Part shown: piece after piece, positions 6,554 to 12,659 of the stretch
Layout of the letters: each line of letters begins with the position of its first letter
Position numbering within the stretch: position 1 is the stretch's first letter
Source of the DNA: Candidatus Woesearchaeota archaeon
Lineage (GTDB): Archaea; Nanobdellota; Nanobdellia; Woesearchaeales; JACPBV01
Reading direction: 5' to 3'
NCBI GenBank assembly: GCA_019322475.1
Contig: JAHWIN010000048.1
Coordinates: 1-14,098 of the forward strand
DNA: 14,098 nt
The notes under the pieces: generated by a model
The model's input: the letters and a program-made list of their open reading frames with translations, nothing else
Databases searched by the model: none
Told to the model about the DNA's origin: nothing
Translations under genes and position numbers: made by a program

Positions 6554-7030
6554 ATGCATGTAAACAATAAGTTTAAATCTGACGGGCAGAAATCCCCTGC
6601 GTTTACGCATGGGGATGAATGCCCGTCTGATTTGCTGAAAATCCGAGCGGGAATCCCCACCATTTATGCTTGGGGAGACCCTCAGATTTTCTTCAAATCC
6701 GAAAAGAAAGGGTTATCCATCTTTAATCAAGGGAAAGATTGTTTTTCTGATTTGCTGGAGATTCAGGACGGAATACCCGCCCCCTATGGTAAAAGTGCAC
6801 ATGCTATCTTCTTTAAGATAATAGTCAGGGCAAATTCTCCAAAGAATGAGGTCTTGGGATACGATAGGGAAAAAGGGGCTTATAGGGTAAACATAAAAGC
6901 AAAGCCTCAGGATAACAAGGCTAATGTGGAGATTATCCGCTTTTTTTCAAGAACGCTCAAAAAGAAGGTAAGCATCGTAAAAGGAATAAAATCCAGGGAG
7001 AAAATTCTTAGGGCAGACCGAAAAGAATAG
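6554..7030 (+). CDS. DUF167 (YggU-type) protein with 80-residue in-frame repeat insert
   Basis: Residues ~88-155 are a DUF167/YggU domain, a small conserved fold of unknown role: I-I-V-R-A-N-S-P-K-N-E-V, then V-N-I-K-A-K-P-Q-D-N-K-A-N and V-S-I-V-K-G-I-K-S-R-E-K. The family normally starts a few residues before this block. Here residues 8-87 are two tandem 40-residue repeats (17 of 40 identical) encoded by element D, exactly 240 bases. Removing 6575-6814 (or the equivalent window 6578-6817) would leave MHVNNKFKIIVRANSPK, a normal family N-terminus. No ATG, and no start with a Shine-Dalgarno site, lies at the junction, so the insert is probably translated. The gene follows tfs by 9 bases and is probably co-transcribed. 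Confidence 0.85.
   Translation: MHVNNKFKSDGQKSPAFTHGDECPSDLLKIRAGIPTIYAWGDPQIFFKSEKKGLSIFNQGKDCFSDLLEIQDGIPAPYGKSAHAIFFKIIVRANSPKNEVLGYDREKGAYRVNIKAKPQDNKANVEIIRFFSRTLKKKVSIVKGIKSREKILRADRKE
6575..6814 (+). repeat. Element D: tandem 2 x 120 bp hairpin repeat inside the DUF167 gene
   Basis: Two 120-base units (6575-6694, 6695-6814) share TCTGATTTGCTG at 6626 and 6746, exactly 120 apart. Each divides into related ~63- and 57-base halves. The first half folds on itself: 6575-6588 pairs with 6620-6633 (one mismatch), ATCCCC/GGGGAT (6592-6597 with 6611-6616), and TGCG-TTTA-CGCA. The second half pairs GAAAATC with GATTTTC (6637-6643, 6685-6691) and TCCCCA with TGGGGA (6654-6659, 6671-6676). The second unit is more decayed. 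GAGATTCAGGACGG (6758-6771) and AATACCCG (6772-6779) match element B. All frames of the array agree with the gene frame. Confidence 0.85.
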
Positions 7031-7059
7031 ATCTTTTTGATATAAGAACAAAACAAAAG

Positions 7060-7100
7060 TTTTTTAAATGAGTCCTTCCATAATAATATAAAAAGGGGTG
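7060..7100 (+). promoter_or_regulatory. Promoter and ribosome-binding region of the coiled-coil gene
   Basis: TTTTTTAAA (7060-7068) is a likely TATA box, placing the start of transcription near 7090. GGGGTG (7095-7100) is a likely Shine-Dalgarno site, 8 bases before ATT at 7109. Confidence 0.45.
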
Positions 7101-7204
7101 CGTGGAAGATTACTGTCAAAAAAAAGATTATTTCTAAAGCTAAAAGTCTATTTTCTATAGGCTCAACTACCCCTTTAAAGAGTTCTTCAGCACCCCCTTT
7201 ATTC

Positions 7205-9223
7205 TTGGTTGATGCTTTAAAGAGGGAAAGGGCAAAAAGGGACATGCTTAAGCAAAAAAGGCTTAGAGAAAAGGAAGAGATAGAGAAGGAGCTAGCAGAG
7301 CTTGAGGGGGTAGGGGAGTTAAACAGGCGGATTCTGGAAAAAACACGAAAGAAAAAGCAAAATTTGATAGAAAAAGAGAAAGAAAAGGCAATAAAGCTTG
7401 AAGCTATAAGGAAGGCAAAAGAAGAGGAAGAAAAAGAACAAAAACAAAAAGAGCTGGAAGCAAAAAGGGTTTTCGAAGACGATCAAAGGAAAAAACAGGA
7501 AGCAAAGAGGCTCAAAGAGGCAGGAAGAAGGAAAAGAAGAGAGGAAAAAAGAAAGTTCGAAGAAAAGGCATTATCCTGGCTAAGAGGTTTTGTTCCTAAA
7601 AAGAAAAAAAAGGGGTTAGGGGCTAAAAAAGCTGATGCCACAGAAGAATCAGGCTTATTCAAGAAAATTACAGTTAAGGTTAAGGGCCCCTTACCTTCCC
7701 GGGAGGGCGAGTTGGAAGAAGCCAGGCAGGCTCCTTCAGATTCTAAGGAAGAGGGCGGCTTCATGGATTTGGAATTGCCCCTCCCGCCGGCAAAAAAACA
7801 GGAAAAGCCTTTTAAGCTGGAATCCTGGTTCCCTAAAAATAAAAAAGAGCAGGAAAAGAAAGCAAAAAAGAGCCCTTTAAGTGCATTATCCTTGGCGATA
7901 AAGAAGAGGGCCAAAAAAAGAAAAAAAGAAAGGCTAAGGATATTAAAAGATAAGAAAGAAAGGGAAAAAAAGAAGATCATACAAAAAGAAAAGCTAGAGG
8001 AAGAAAAGGCAATAAAGCTTGAAGCTATAAGAAAGGCAAAAGAAGCAGGACAAAGAAAAAAAGAGATTGAAGAAAAAATAAGGATAAGGAAGAAAAAAGA
8101 AGAAAGGCAAAAGCAGAAAGAAAAGATAAAACGTAGGTTTAACAGGTTTAAGAGGAGGATATCCTCCAGATTTAAGGCTATAAGAGAAAAGAAAAGCAAA
8201 AAGAGAGAAAAATCTGGGGAAAAAGAAAGGTTAGGCCTTAAAAAAAAGGCTGAGCCGGGCTTCTTAAATAAGATTCTACTAAAACCCAAAGAGATCTTCC
8301 CTAAAGCTGTAAAAAAGCCCCTAGGGGAAGAAAAAATCTGTGAAGAGCCCAAAATAAAGCCAGATATTGCGGATCTTGAGCTTCCTTTGCCCCCCCCGAA
8401 AAAACAGGAAAGCCCCTTGGACATAGGATCCTGGTTGCATAAAAATAAAAAGGTTTCAGGGAAAAGAACAGATAAACCAGTTTCAAGACCCCCCCTATTT
8501 TCAATAAAGGCAAAGCTAAGGAAATTAGGGGAAGGCATGAAAAAAGAGCGGATAAAAAGGCTAAAAAAAAGGCAAGAGGAAAAAAGGAAAAGGCTTTACG
8601 AACTGAAGAGATTAGAAAAAGAGAAGTCAAGAAAGCTAGAAGCCCTGAAAAAGGCAAAAGAAGCAGGACAAAGAAAAAAAGAGCTGCAAGCAAAAAGGAT
8701 TCTAGAAGAGAAGGAAAGAAGAAAAAAGGAAAAAGAGATAGAAAAGCTTGAAAAGAAGAAACTGAGAAAAGCAGAGAGGTTACGGATTATAGAGAAAAAA
8801 AGAGATGTGCGGGCTAAGGCTCTGGCTGAGAAACAAAAGCTGAAAGAAGAAAAGAAAAAAATAGCCATCGAACCTGCTGGCCTTTCTTTTGAAAAATCGC
8901 AAAGAAAAGAGATCCAAAAAGCTATCGAGAATGTTAAGAAAGTCAAGCTCCCATTAAAAAAGATAGAAAGCATGGCTATAGATATCAATCTGGCCAGGAA
9001 ACCCAAAAAGAAGTTAAGCGAATTAGGTGCAGTTAAGGAAGATATCTATCTGGCAAGGGAAGCTTTGGCAAGCCTGGAACTAAAGAGAGCCAGGCAGCTT
9101 TATTTGAGGATAATAAGTTCTTATAATAAGTTAAATGTAAAAAATAAGAAAAAGGTATATTATGACATCCAGGAACTCTATGATGATCGGAAGAAAGCCG
9201 AACAGATGTTTGCTAAGAGATAG
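7205..9223 (+). CDS. Large Lys/Glu-rich coiled-coil protein with internal module duplication
   Basis: I do not recognise a named family. The 672 residues are mostly charged helical, coiled-coil sequence rich in KE and KR. The motif KLEA-(I/L)-(R/K)-KAKE recurs at codons from 7394, 8015 and 8633, spacing 621 and 618 bases. D-L-E-L-P-L-P-P followed by KKQE-P and SW-KNKK occurs at codons from 7766 and 8372. So a ~205-residue module is present about two and a half times. The last ~95 residues are different, a helical domain (A-R-Q-L-Y-L-R-I-I-S-S-Y-N-K-L...V-Y-Y-D-I-Q-E-L-Y). There is no signal peptide or membrane span. The first usual start is TTG 7205 with no Shine-Dalgarno site. The open frame extends back to ATT 7109 behind a GGGGTG site, so the true start may be there (704 residues). 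Confidence 0.85.
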   Translation: MVDALKRERAKRDMLKQKRLREKEEIEKELAELEGVGELNRRILEKTRKKKQNLIEKEKEKAIKLEAIRKAKEEEEKEQKQKELEAKRVFEDDQRKKQEAKRLKEAGRRKRREEKRKFEEKALSWLRGFVPKKKKKGLGAKKADATEESGLFKKITVKVKGPLPSREGELEEARQAPSDSKEEGGFMDLELPLPPAKKQEKPFKLESWFPKNKKEQEKKAKKSPLSALSLAIKKRAKKRKKERLRILKDKKEREKKKIIQKEKLEEEKAIKLEAIRKAKEAGQRKKEIEEKIRIRKKKEERQKQKEKIKRRFNRFKRRISSRFKAIREKKSKKREKSGEKERLGLKKKAEPGFLNKILLKPKEIFPKAVKKPLGEEKICEEPKIKPDIADLELPLPPPKKQESPLDIGSWLHKNKKVSGKRTDKPVSRPPLFSIKAKLRKLGEGMKKERIKRLKKRQEEKRKRLYELKRLEKEKSRKLEALKKAKEAGQRKKELQAKRILEEKERRKKEKEIEKLEKKKLRKAERLRIIEKKRDVRAKALAEKQKLKEEKKKIAIEPAGLSFEKSQRKEIQKAIENVKKVKLPLKKIESMAIDINLARKPKKKLSELGAVKEDIYLAREALASLELKRARQLYLRIISSYNKLNVKNKKKVYYDIQELYDDRKKAEQMFAKR

Positions 9224-9755
9224 GCCTTATAATATCTTCAATCTTGTTTTTCAATATCTCTAATGAGCTGTTATTCGTTATTCTGAAGTCAGCCATCTTT
9301 AGGCAGTTGTTTATCTCCTGGCCGCTATCTTTACCTCTGTTTTCCCGATTATCTAACCTTTTGAATTCAGAGAATGTTTTAGGATCCCCTTCCCTATTCC
9401 TTTTTATCAATCTCCTGAACCTTAGCCTTTGGGGGGCTGTTACGGCTATTATATAGGCCTCTTTGCTTTTCTTTAGCTCTAGTATCTCCTCCTTACTCCT
9501 TATCCCGTCAACAACAACATTATCACTTCTTACCTTCTCAAGGAGTTTTTTGGATAATATCCCTTTATTTTTGCTTTCTTTTTTTATTTTTGTTCCCAAC
9601 TTTTGCAGATTTTCTCTGGTAGCTTCTATTCCTCTTTGCTTTGCGATATCCCTTAATATGTCAGAATAGACATAGTGCTCAAAACCCTTGGTTTTTAGGT
9701 ATTTGACAACCTCCCCCTTGCCAGAGCCCATAGTTCCTGTTAGCCCTATTATCAT
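9213..9755 (-). CDS. UPF0200 / dephospho-CoA-kinase-like P-loop kinase
   Basis: This 180-residue P-loop protein has Walker A G-T-M-G-S-G-K-G (7-14), an acidic strand end V-V-V-D-G-I-R (residues 95-101) and a lid-like R-L-R-F-R-R-L-I-K-R. It matches the archaeal UPF0200 group, which resembles dephospho-CoA and nucleoside monophosphate kinases. The substrate is not established. Archaea that make CoA with the GTP-dependent DUF359 kinase do not need it for that step. The ATG at 9755 is ~26 bases from a TATA box, so it is leaderless. Its 3' end overlaps the coiled-coil gene by 11 bases. Confidence 0.85.
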   Translation of the reverse strand: MIIGLTGTMGSGKGEVVKYLKTKGFEHYVYSDILRDIAKQRGIEATRENLQKLGTKIKKESKNKGILSKKLLEKVRSDNVVVDGIRSKEEILELKKSKEAYIIAVTAPQRLRFRRLIKRNREGDPKTFSEFKRLDNRENRGKDSGQEINNCLKMADFRITNNSSLEILKNKIEDIIRPIS

Positions 9756-9775
9756 AATGTGCAGGTATCCTGTCT

Positions 9776-9785
9776 GTATTTAAAT
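9776..9785 (-). promoter_or_regulatory. TATA box of the UPF0200 gene
   Basis: CATTTAAATA on the minus strand, centred ~26 bases before the ATG at 9755. Confidence 0.5.
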
Positions 9786-9871
9786 GTGTTGCTCTTCCAT
9801 TATATCTTCTCATTTGAATATCAGCTAAGAAGATTTATTCTTTTGTGTAGGCTTAAACTGAATGACATTCC

Positions 9872-9890
9872 AATTCGAAAACTTAATATA
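9872..9890 (+). promoter_or_regulatory. BRE-like and TATA box of the pyrF-LOG operon
   Basis: TTAATATA (9883-9890) is centred ~27 bases before the ATG at 9914, with CGAAAA (9876-9881) just upstream as a possible TFB recognition element. Confidence 0.5.
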
Positions 9891-9913
9891 CTATTTATTT
9901 CTAAAAAAGGCAT

Positions 9914-10612
9914 ATGCAATATATAAAGCTAAAAAAGAGTATCATACCATCCTGTGATGTCTCTAATCTTAAGCTGTTGGATAAGCTGGTAAGGGAGACC
10001 TGTGATGTCCAGGGTGTTTCAGCCTATAAGGTAGGGTTTGAGTTGGTCATCCCCTGGGGCATAAAAGAGGTTATAAAGACGATAAGGAAAAGGACCAAGC
10101 TGCCCATAATATACGATCATCAGAAAGCAGCTACAGACATACCTGAGATGGGAGAAAGGTTTATGCAGTCTATTAAAGGCGTAGATGGCGTTATACTGTT
10201 CCCCATGGCCGGGCCGGTTACCGAAGAAAAATGGATCAAGGCAGCATTCAAGGCAAAACTCCATGTTATAGTTGGAGGCGAGATGACCCACAAGTCCTAT
10301 ATGGAAAGGGCAGGCGGCTTCATACTCAATATGGCGCCTAAACAGATGTTCAAGATTGCAGCTAACCTGGGTGTAAGGGATTTTGTGGTTCCTGGAAACA
10401 AGCCTTTTATGATAAAGGAATATAAGAGGTTTCTTGAAAGTTTTGGGATCAAGCCCGTATTTTATTCTCCTGGATTGATAGCCCAGGGCGGCTCTTTGAC
10501 AGACGGTGCAAAGGCAGCAGGCGATAACTGGCATGCTATTGTGGGAAGGGCGTTATATAATGCAAAGAACATAAAAAAAGCTGCCGAAAAGATGGTTGAG
10601 GCTTTGAAATAA
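9914..10612 (+). CDS. pyrF: Orotidine 5'-phosphate decarboxylase family protein
   Basis: It probably converts OMP to UMP, the last step of de novo pyrimidine synthesis. The fold markers are present: C-D-V (14-16) near the N-terminus, Y-K-V-G (38-41) with a canonical Lys, S-P-G-L-I-A-Q-G-G phosphate loop, and a terminal I-V-G-R-A-L-Y. The active-site loop is unusual: D-H-Q-K-A-A-T-D-I-P (68-77) has D-x2-K-x3-D where classic enzymes have D-x-K-x2-D. It may therefore belong to a divergent branch, or act on another substrate of the same superfamily, which includes hexulose-6-phosphate synthase. The LOG-family gene follows after 8 bases. Confidence 0.78.
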   Translation: MQYIKLKKSIIPSCDVSNLKLLDKLVRETCDVQGVSAYKVGFELVIPWGIKEVIKTIRKRTKLPIIYDHQKAATDIPEMGERFMQSIKGVDGVILFPMAGPVTEEKWIKAAFKAKLHVIVGGEMTHKSYMERAGGFILNMAPKQMFKIAANLGVRDFVVPGNKPFMIKEYKRFLESFGIKPVFYSPGLIAQGGSLTDGAKAAGDNWHAIVGRALYNAKNIKKAAEKMVEALK

Positions 10613-10620
10613 ATTCTTAG

Positions 10621-11136
10621 ATGAAAATAGCAGTATGCGGCTCTGGCTTTGCAGGGCAAAGTTCTATATCTGAAACTGCAAAGGGCATTGGAAGAGAGAT
10701 TGCACGGTCTGGCCATGTTTTGCTTACTGGAGGATGCAGGGGCTACCCTTATGCAGCGCTGAGAGGGGCTATTTTATGCAAAGGGGAATCAGTCTGTTAT
10801 TCCCCTGCCGGATCAAGGGACGAGCATGTCAATCAATATGGTTTTCCTTTGGAGGAAAGTGCAGATTATATCTTTACAGGAATGGGAGTCCCTGGAAGAA
10901 ATCTTGCTCTGATTAAGGGTTCAGAAGGGGTGATAATCTTAGATGGGGGTATTGGAACCTTAAACGAATTTACTATAGCATTAGCCTTAGGAAAAAAGAT
11001 AGCTGTTTTGGATATCCCTGGAAAATTTTTAGAGCTGTTGCATGGTATAGAAAGGTTATGCTCTATAAGCAAAAAGATTGCAGATATAAGGTATTGTAGT
11101 GGTGCTCGGGAATTGGTTAAGGGAGTGGAACATTAA
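10621..11136 (+). CDS. LOG/TIGR00725-family protein (SLOG fold)
   Basis: This 171-residue Rossmann-like protein has the LOG signature D-G-G-I-G-T-L-N-E (108-116) and G-R-N (92-94). LOG enzymes cleave the ribose-base bond of nucleoside 5'-monophosphates, and related SLOG proteins bind nucleotide ligands. The T-G-G-C-R-G-Y-P-Y (36-44) loop fits the phosphate-binding site. Only 8 bases separate it from pyrF, so the pair is probably co-transcribed. Recycling of UMP or another nucleotide product is a plausible shared theme but unproven. The stop overlaps the stop of the convergent membrane-protein gene. Confidence 0.85.
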   Translation: MKIAVCGSGFAGQSSISETAKGIGREIARSGHVLLTGGCRGYPYAALRGAILCKGESVCYSPAGSRDEHVNQYGFPLEESADYIFTGMGVPGRNLALIKGSEGVIILDGGIGTLNEFTIALALGKKIAVLDIPGKFLELLHGIERLCSISKKIADIRYCSGARELVKGVEH

Positions 11137-11411
11137 TAGCCTTTTTCTCCCCTGAACATATCCCTTATGTCTTCTGAGAACATGAACATCAGGAATATTA
11201 TATACCCGACAGTAAATATGGCCAAAGCGATGATAAGGGGGGCTGTTTTGGATGGCGATAAAAGTTCTGCGCCATAATAGGGGGATGGGTTGTACCCCAG
11301 ATAAAAGATCCACGAAACGCTTAATAAGGCTGGCAGGATCAATAATATTTTTTTTCCCATTCCCATCTTAGGATGATGGTTAAATACCTCTTCTTTTATT
11401 GTTTTAGCCAT
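11133..11411 (-). CDS. Small two-span membrane protein, unknown
   Basis: This 92-residue protein has two hydrophobic segments (residues ~20-41 and ~58-79) separated by a short loop with N-P-S-P-Y-Y. It has a basic N-terminal tail and a charged C-terminal tail (S-E-D-I-R-D-M-F-R-G). I recognise no family. Its ATG follows the pilin-like gene's stop directly (TGAATG), so translation is coupled. It may help export or anchor that protein, by position only. Confidence 0.75.
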   Translation of the reverse strand: MAKTIKEEVFNHHPKMGMGKKILLILPALLSVSWIFYLGYNPSPYYGAELLSPSKTAPLIIALAIFTVGYIIFLMFMFSEDIRDMFRGEKGY

Positions 11412-11921
11412 TCAGCACTCACCTATTTTTTCTATTGAAAAACCGTTCTTAGGGCATAGCCTTCCTTTGTTTAGATAAGAGAATCTTGGTGTAAATATAA
11501 CTTTTTCTAATTTTCCGGTATCCTGGAATCCGATCTGAAGTATTTCTACATCCGCTATCTTAATCTGTTTGTCGATTGTGCTGGAATATATTCCTTTATC
11601 TCCTATCAGGGAAACCTTGATCCCGTCCAGATCAGCCTCTCCATCGTTATGGATCGTGAAATAAAGCTCATTTCCCTTTGTACAGGCACCCTTATTTTCA
11701 CTATGGCTTACCAGGCTTATGCTTGTCTGTTTGCACTCTATTATGGGCTGGCTGGAAGCATAGCTGGACTTGCCCCAGCTCATAAGTATCCCTCCTAATG
11801 CTATGGCAAATCCTATAAGTACAATAGTTGAGAACAGCGGAGATATCCCTTTTTTTGAGCTTAAGTGGCATCCTAAAAGATTCATAGGACTATCTTCCGT
11901 TTTCTTGTCATCTCTCGTCAT
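11412..11921 (-). CDS. Pilin-like protein with class III signal peptide
   Basis: The N-terminus carries a class III (prepilin/archaellin) signal: basic S-S-K-K-G (21-25), a predicted cut after Gly25, then I-S-P-L-F-S-T-I-V-L-I-G-F (26-38) and a continuous hydrophobic helix to G50. This would be cleaved by a prepilin peptidase rather than signal peptidase I. The remaining ~120 residues are a beta-rich extracellular domain (Y-F-T-I-H-N-D-G-E-A-D-L-D-G-I-K-V resembles an Ig-like strand pair). Cys occurs at 62, 79, 156 and 169, suitable for disulfides. The ATG overlaps the upstream stop (ATGA). Met13 is an alternative start that keeps the signal. Confidence 0.82.
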   Translation of the reverse strand: MTRDDKKTEDSPMNLLGCHLSSKKGISPLFSTIVLIGFAIALGGILMSWGKSSYASSQPIIECKQTSISLVSHSENKGACTKGNELYFTIHNDGEADLDGIKVSLIGDKGIYSSTIDKQIKIADVEILQIGFQDTGKLEKVIFTPRFSYLNKGRLCPKNGFSIEKIGEC

Positions 11922-12208
11922 TTTATGGTTTCATCCAGCCTGGAGCTTATCCATTTTTCTTCTTTATGGGAGATTACATGGTAAGGTACTGTGCTTACTA
12001 TCAATATTACTATCCCGCAGACGATCAAGACATTCAGCAAGAACCCTTCGATATAGCCAAAAACAAACCCTATCATTCCGGCGATAAGAAATCCAAAATA
12101 TAAGACAAGCCCCATATTAAGGACAATATGCGCCTTTTCCCTTTTGATCCTGCTCTTCTCCAGCTCTAGATATATCTTTTCTTGGCTTGATTTTATCTTA
12201 TTTGGCAT
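11918..12208 (-). CDS. Small membrane protein with two spans, first gene of the pilin operon
   Basis: The 96-residue protein begins with ~28 charged helical residues (K-I-K-S-S-Q-E-K-I-Y-L-E-L-E-K-S-R-I-K-R-E-K), then has hydrophobic spans at ~29-51 and ~55-76 and a cytosolic-like tail. No family is recognised. A TTG one codon earlier (12211) is in frame, but the TATA box spacing (~26 bases) favours a leaderless start at the ATG 12208. It overlaps the pilin-like gene by 4 bases, so the three genes form one operon. Confidence 0.75.
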   Translation of the reverse strand: MPNKIKSSQEKIYLELEKSRIKREKAHIVLNMGLVLYFGFLIAGMIGFVFGYIEGFLLNVLIVCGIVILIVSTVPYHVISHKEEKWISSRLDETIK

Positions 12209-12230
12209 CAATTGACCTTAATCTGTTTGG

Positions 12231-12240
12231 TATATAAATG
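12231..12240 (-). promoter_or_regulatory. TATA box of the pilin-like operon
   Basis: CATTTATATA on the minus strand, ~26 bases before the ATG at 12208. Element C begins only 12 bases upstream of it, so upstream promoter sequence may have been displaced. Confidence 0.6.
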
Positions 12241-12252
12241 TTTTGTAATTTT

Positions 12253-12396
12253 GGCCCCGTAGAAATCCTAGGCGTCTGTGCCATGAATGCCATTAATGCC
12301 GCAGGCATTCATGGCATGGCCAGGACGGAGCTGACCATGTTCCTAAACAAAGTTTAGGGTTATGGTCAGTGTAGTAGCATAGGATTTCTACGGGGC
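12253..12396. mobile_element. Element C: 144-bp palindromic MITE-like insertion
   Basis: A perfect 17-bp terminal inverted repeat (12254-12270 with 12380-12396, GCCCCGTAGAAATCCTA) encloses two hairpins. The first pairs 12280-12291 with 12304-12315 (12 bp) on a 4-bp CGTC/GACG base (12273-12276, 12324-12327). The second pairs CTGACCAT/ATGGTCAG (12331-12338, 12362-12369) and CCTAAAC-AAA-GTTTAGG (12342-12358). The element is flanked by the 9-bp direct repeat TGTAATTTT at 12244-12252 and 12397-12405, as expected of a target duplication. It carries no coding capacity, so it must have been moved in trans. Its second hairpin aligns with that of element B. Confidence 0.8.
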
Positions 12397-12421
12397 TGTA
12401 ATTTTTTCTGAAAATTTGAGA

Positions 12422-12448
12422 AAGAAAATATGGGCCCAGAGAGAATCC
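12422..12448 (-). pseudogene. Duplicated 3' end of the tRNA-Val gene
   Basis: The 23 bases at 12422-12444 repeat 12545-12567 exactly. That segment holds the 3' acceptor strand, discriminator and downstream flank of tRNA-Val, plus part of its T-stem. The match continues with one mismatch for a few bases. The two copies are 123 bases apart. This could be an att-like scar of an element integrated at the tRNA 3' end, or a short tandem duplication that later diverged. Confidence 0.7.
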
Positions 12449-12455
12449 CACGTAA

Positions 12456-12507
12456 GGGCTACGCCCGCTACACCCCCCTGGACTGTTGCTCCCTAAGCTC
12501 GCAACAG
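12456..12507. other. GC-rich hairpins between the duplicated tRNA ends
   Basis: GGGC-TAC-GCCC (12456-12466) and CTGTTGC/GCAACAG (12483-12489 with 12501-12507, 11-base loop) lie in a locally GC-rich stretch that differs from its AT-rich surroundings. There is no reading frame I can support. It may be the remains of the inserted segment bounded by the direct repeats. Confidence 0.5.
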
Positions 12508-12517
12508 CCCTCAAAAA

Positions 12518-12553
12518 ACAGCTAAAAATAGGCAAAAACAAAAGAAGAAAATA
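12518..12553 (-). terminator. T-rich terminator region after the tRNAs
   Basis: On the minus strand, immediately after the tRNA-Val 3' end, there are T-runs of 4 to 6 bases, the usual archaeal termination signal. No stem is needed. Confidence 0.5.
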
Positions 12554-12656
12554 TGGGCCCAGAGAGATTCGAACTCTCGACCTCCACCGCTTCAAAAGAG
12601 AGATTGTTGTCTCCACTTATGTCGAGGTGACGTCATAGCCACTAGACTATGGGCCC
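12554..12656 (-). tRNA. tRNA-Val(GAC) with 30-base intron
   Basis: The mature 73-base tRNA has acceptor GGGCCCA/TGGGCCC with A73, D-arm with G18-G19, anticodon stem TCACC/GGTGG, anticodon GAC (12623-12621), variable AGGTC, and T-arm GAGAG-TTCGAAT-CTCTC. No CCA is encoded. The intron (12590-12619) lies after position 37. A bulge-helix-bulge forms: bases 32-35 (TCGA) pair with intron TTGA, each side has a 3-base bulge, and the intron has its own AAG...GGAGA/TCTCT...CTT stem. Position 33 is C, where tRNAs almost always have U. It lies 3 bases after tRNA-Thr, so the two form one transcript. Confidence 0.93.
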
Positions 12657-12659
12657 AAA

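Noticed and set aside
7483..8538. A 351-codon open frame antisense to the coiled-coil gene
   Set aside because: The predicted product is only F, S and L runs, the mirror image of Lys/Glu/Arg codons on the other strand. It has no promoter or Shine-Dalgarno site.
12293..12616. A 107-codon frame on the minus strand over the tRNA-Val gene and element C
   Set aside because: It overlaps a well-supported tRNA gene, its intron and a palindromic repeat, so the open frame is accidental.
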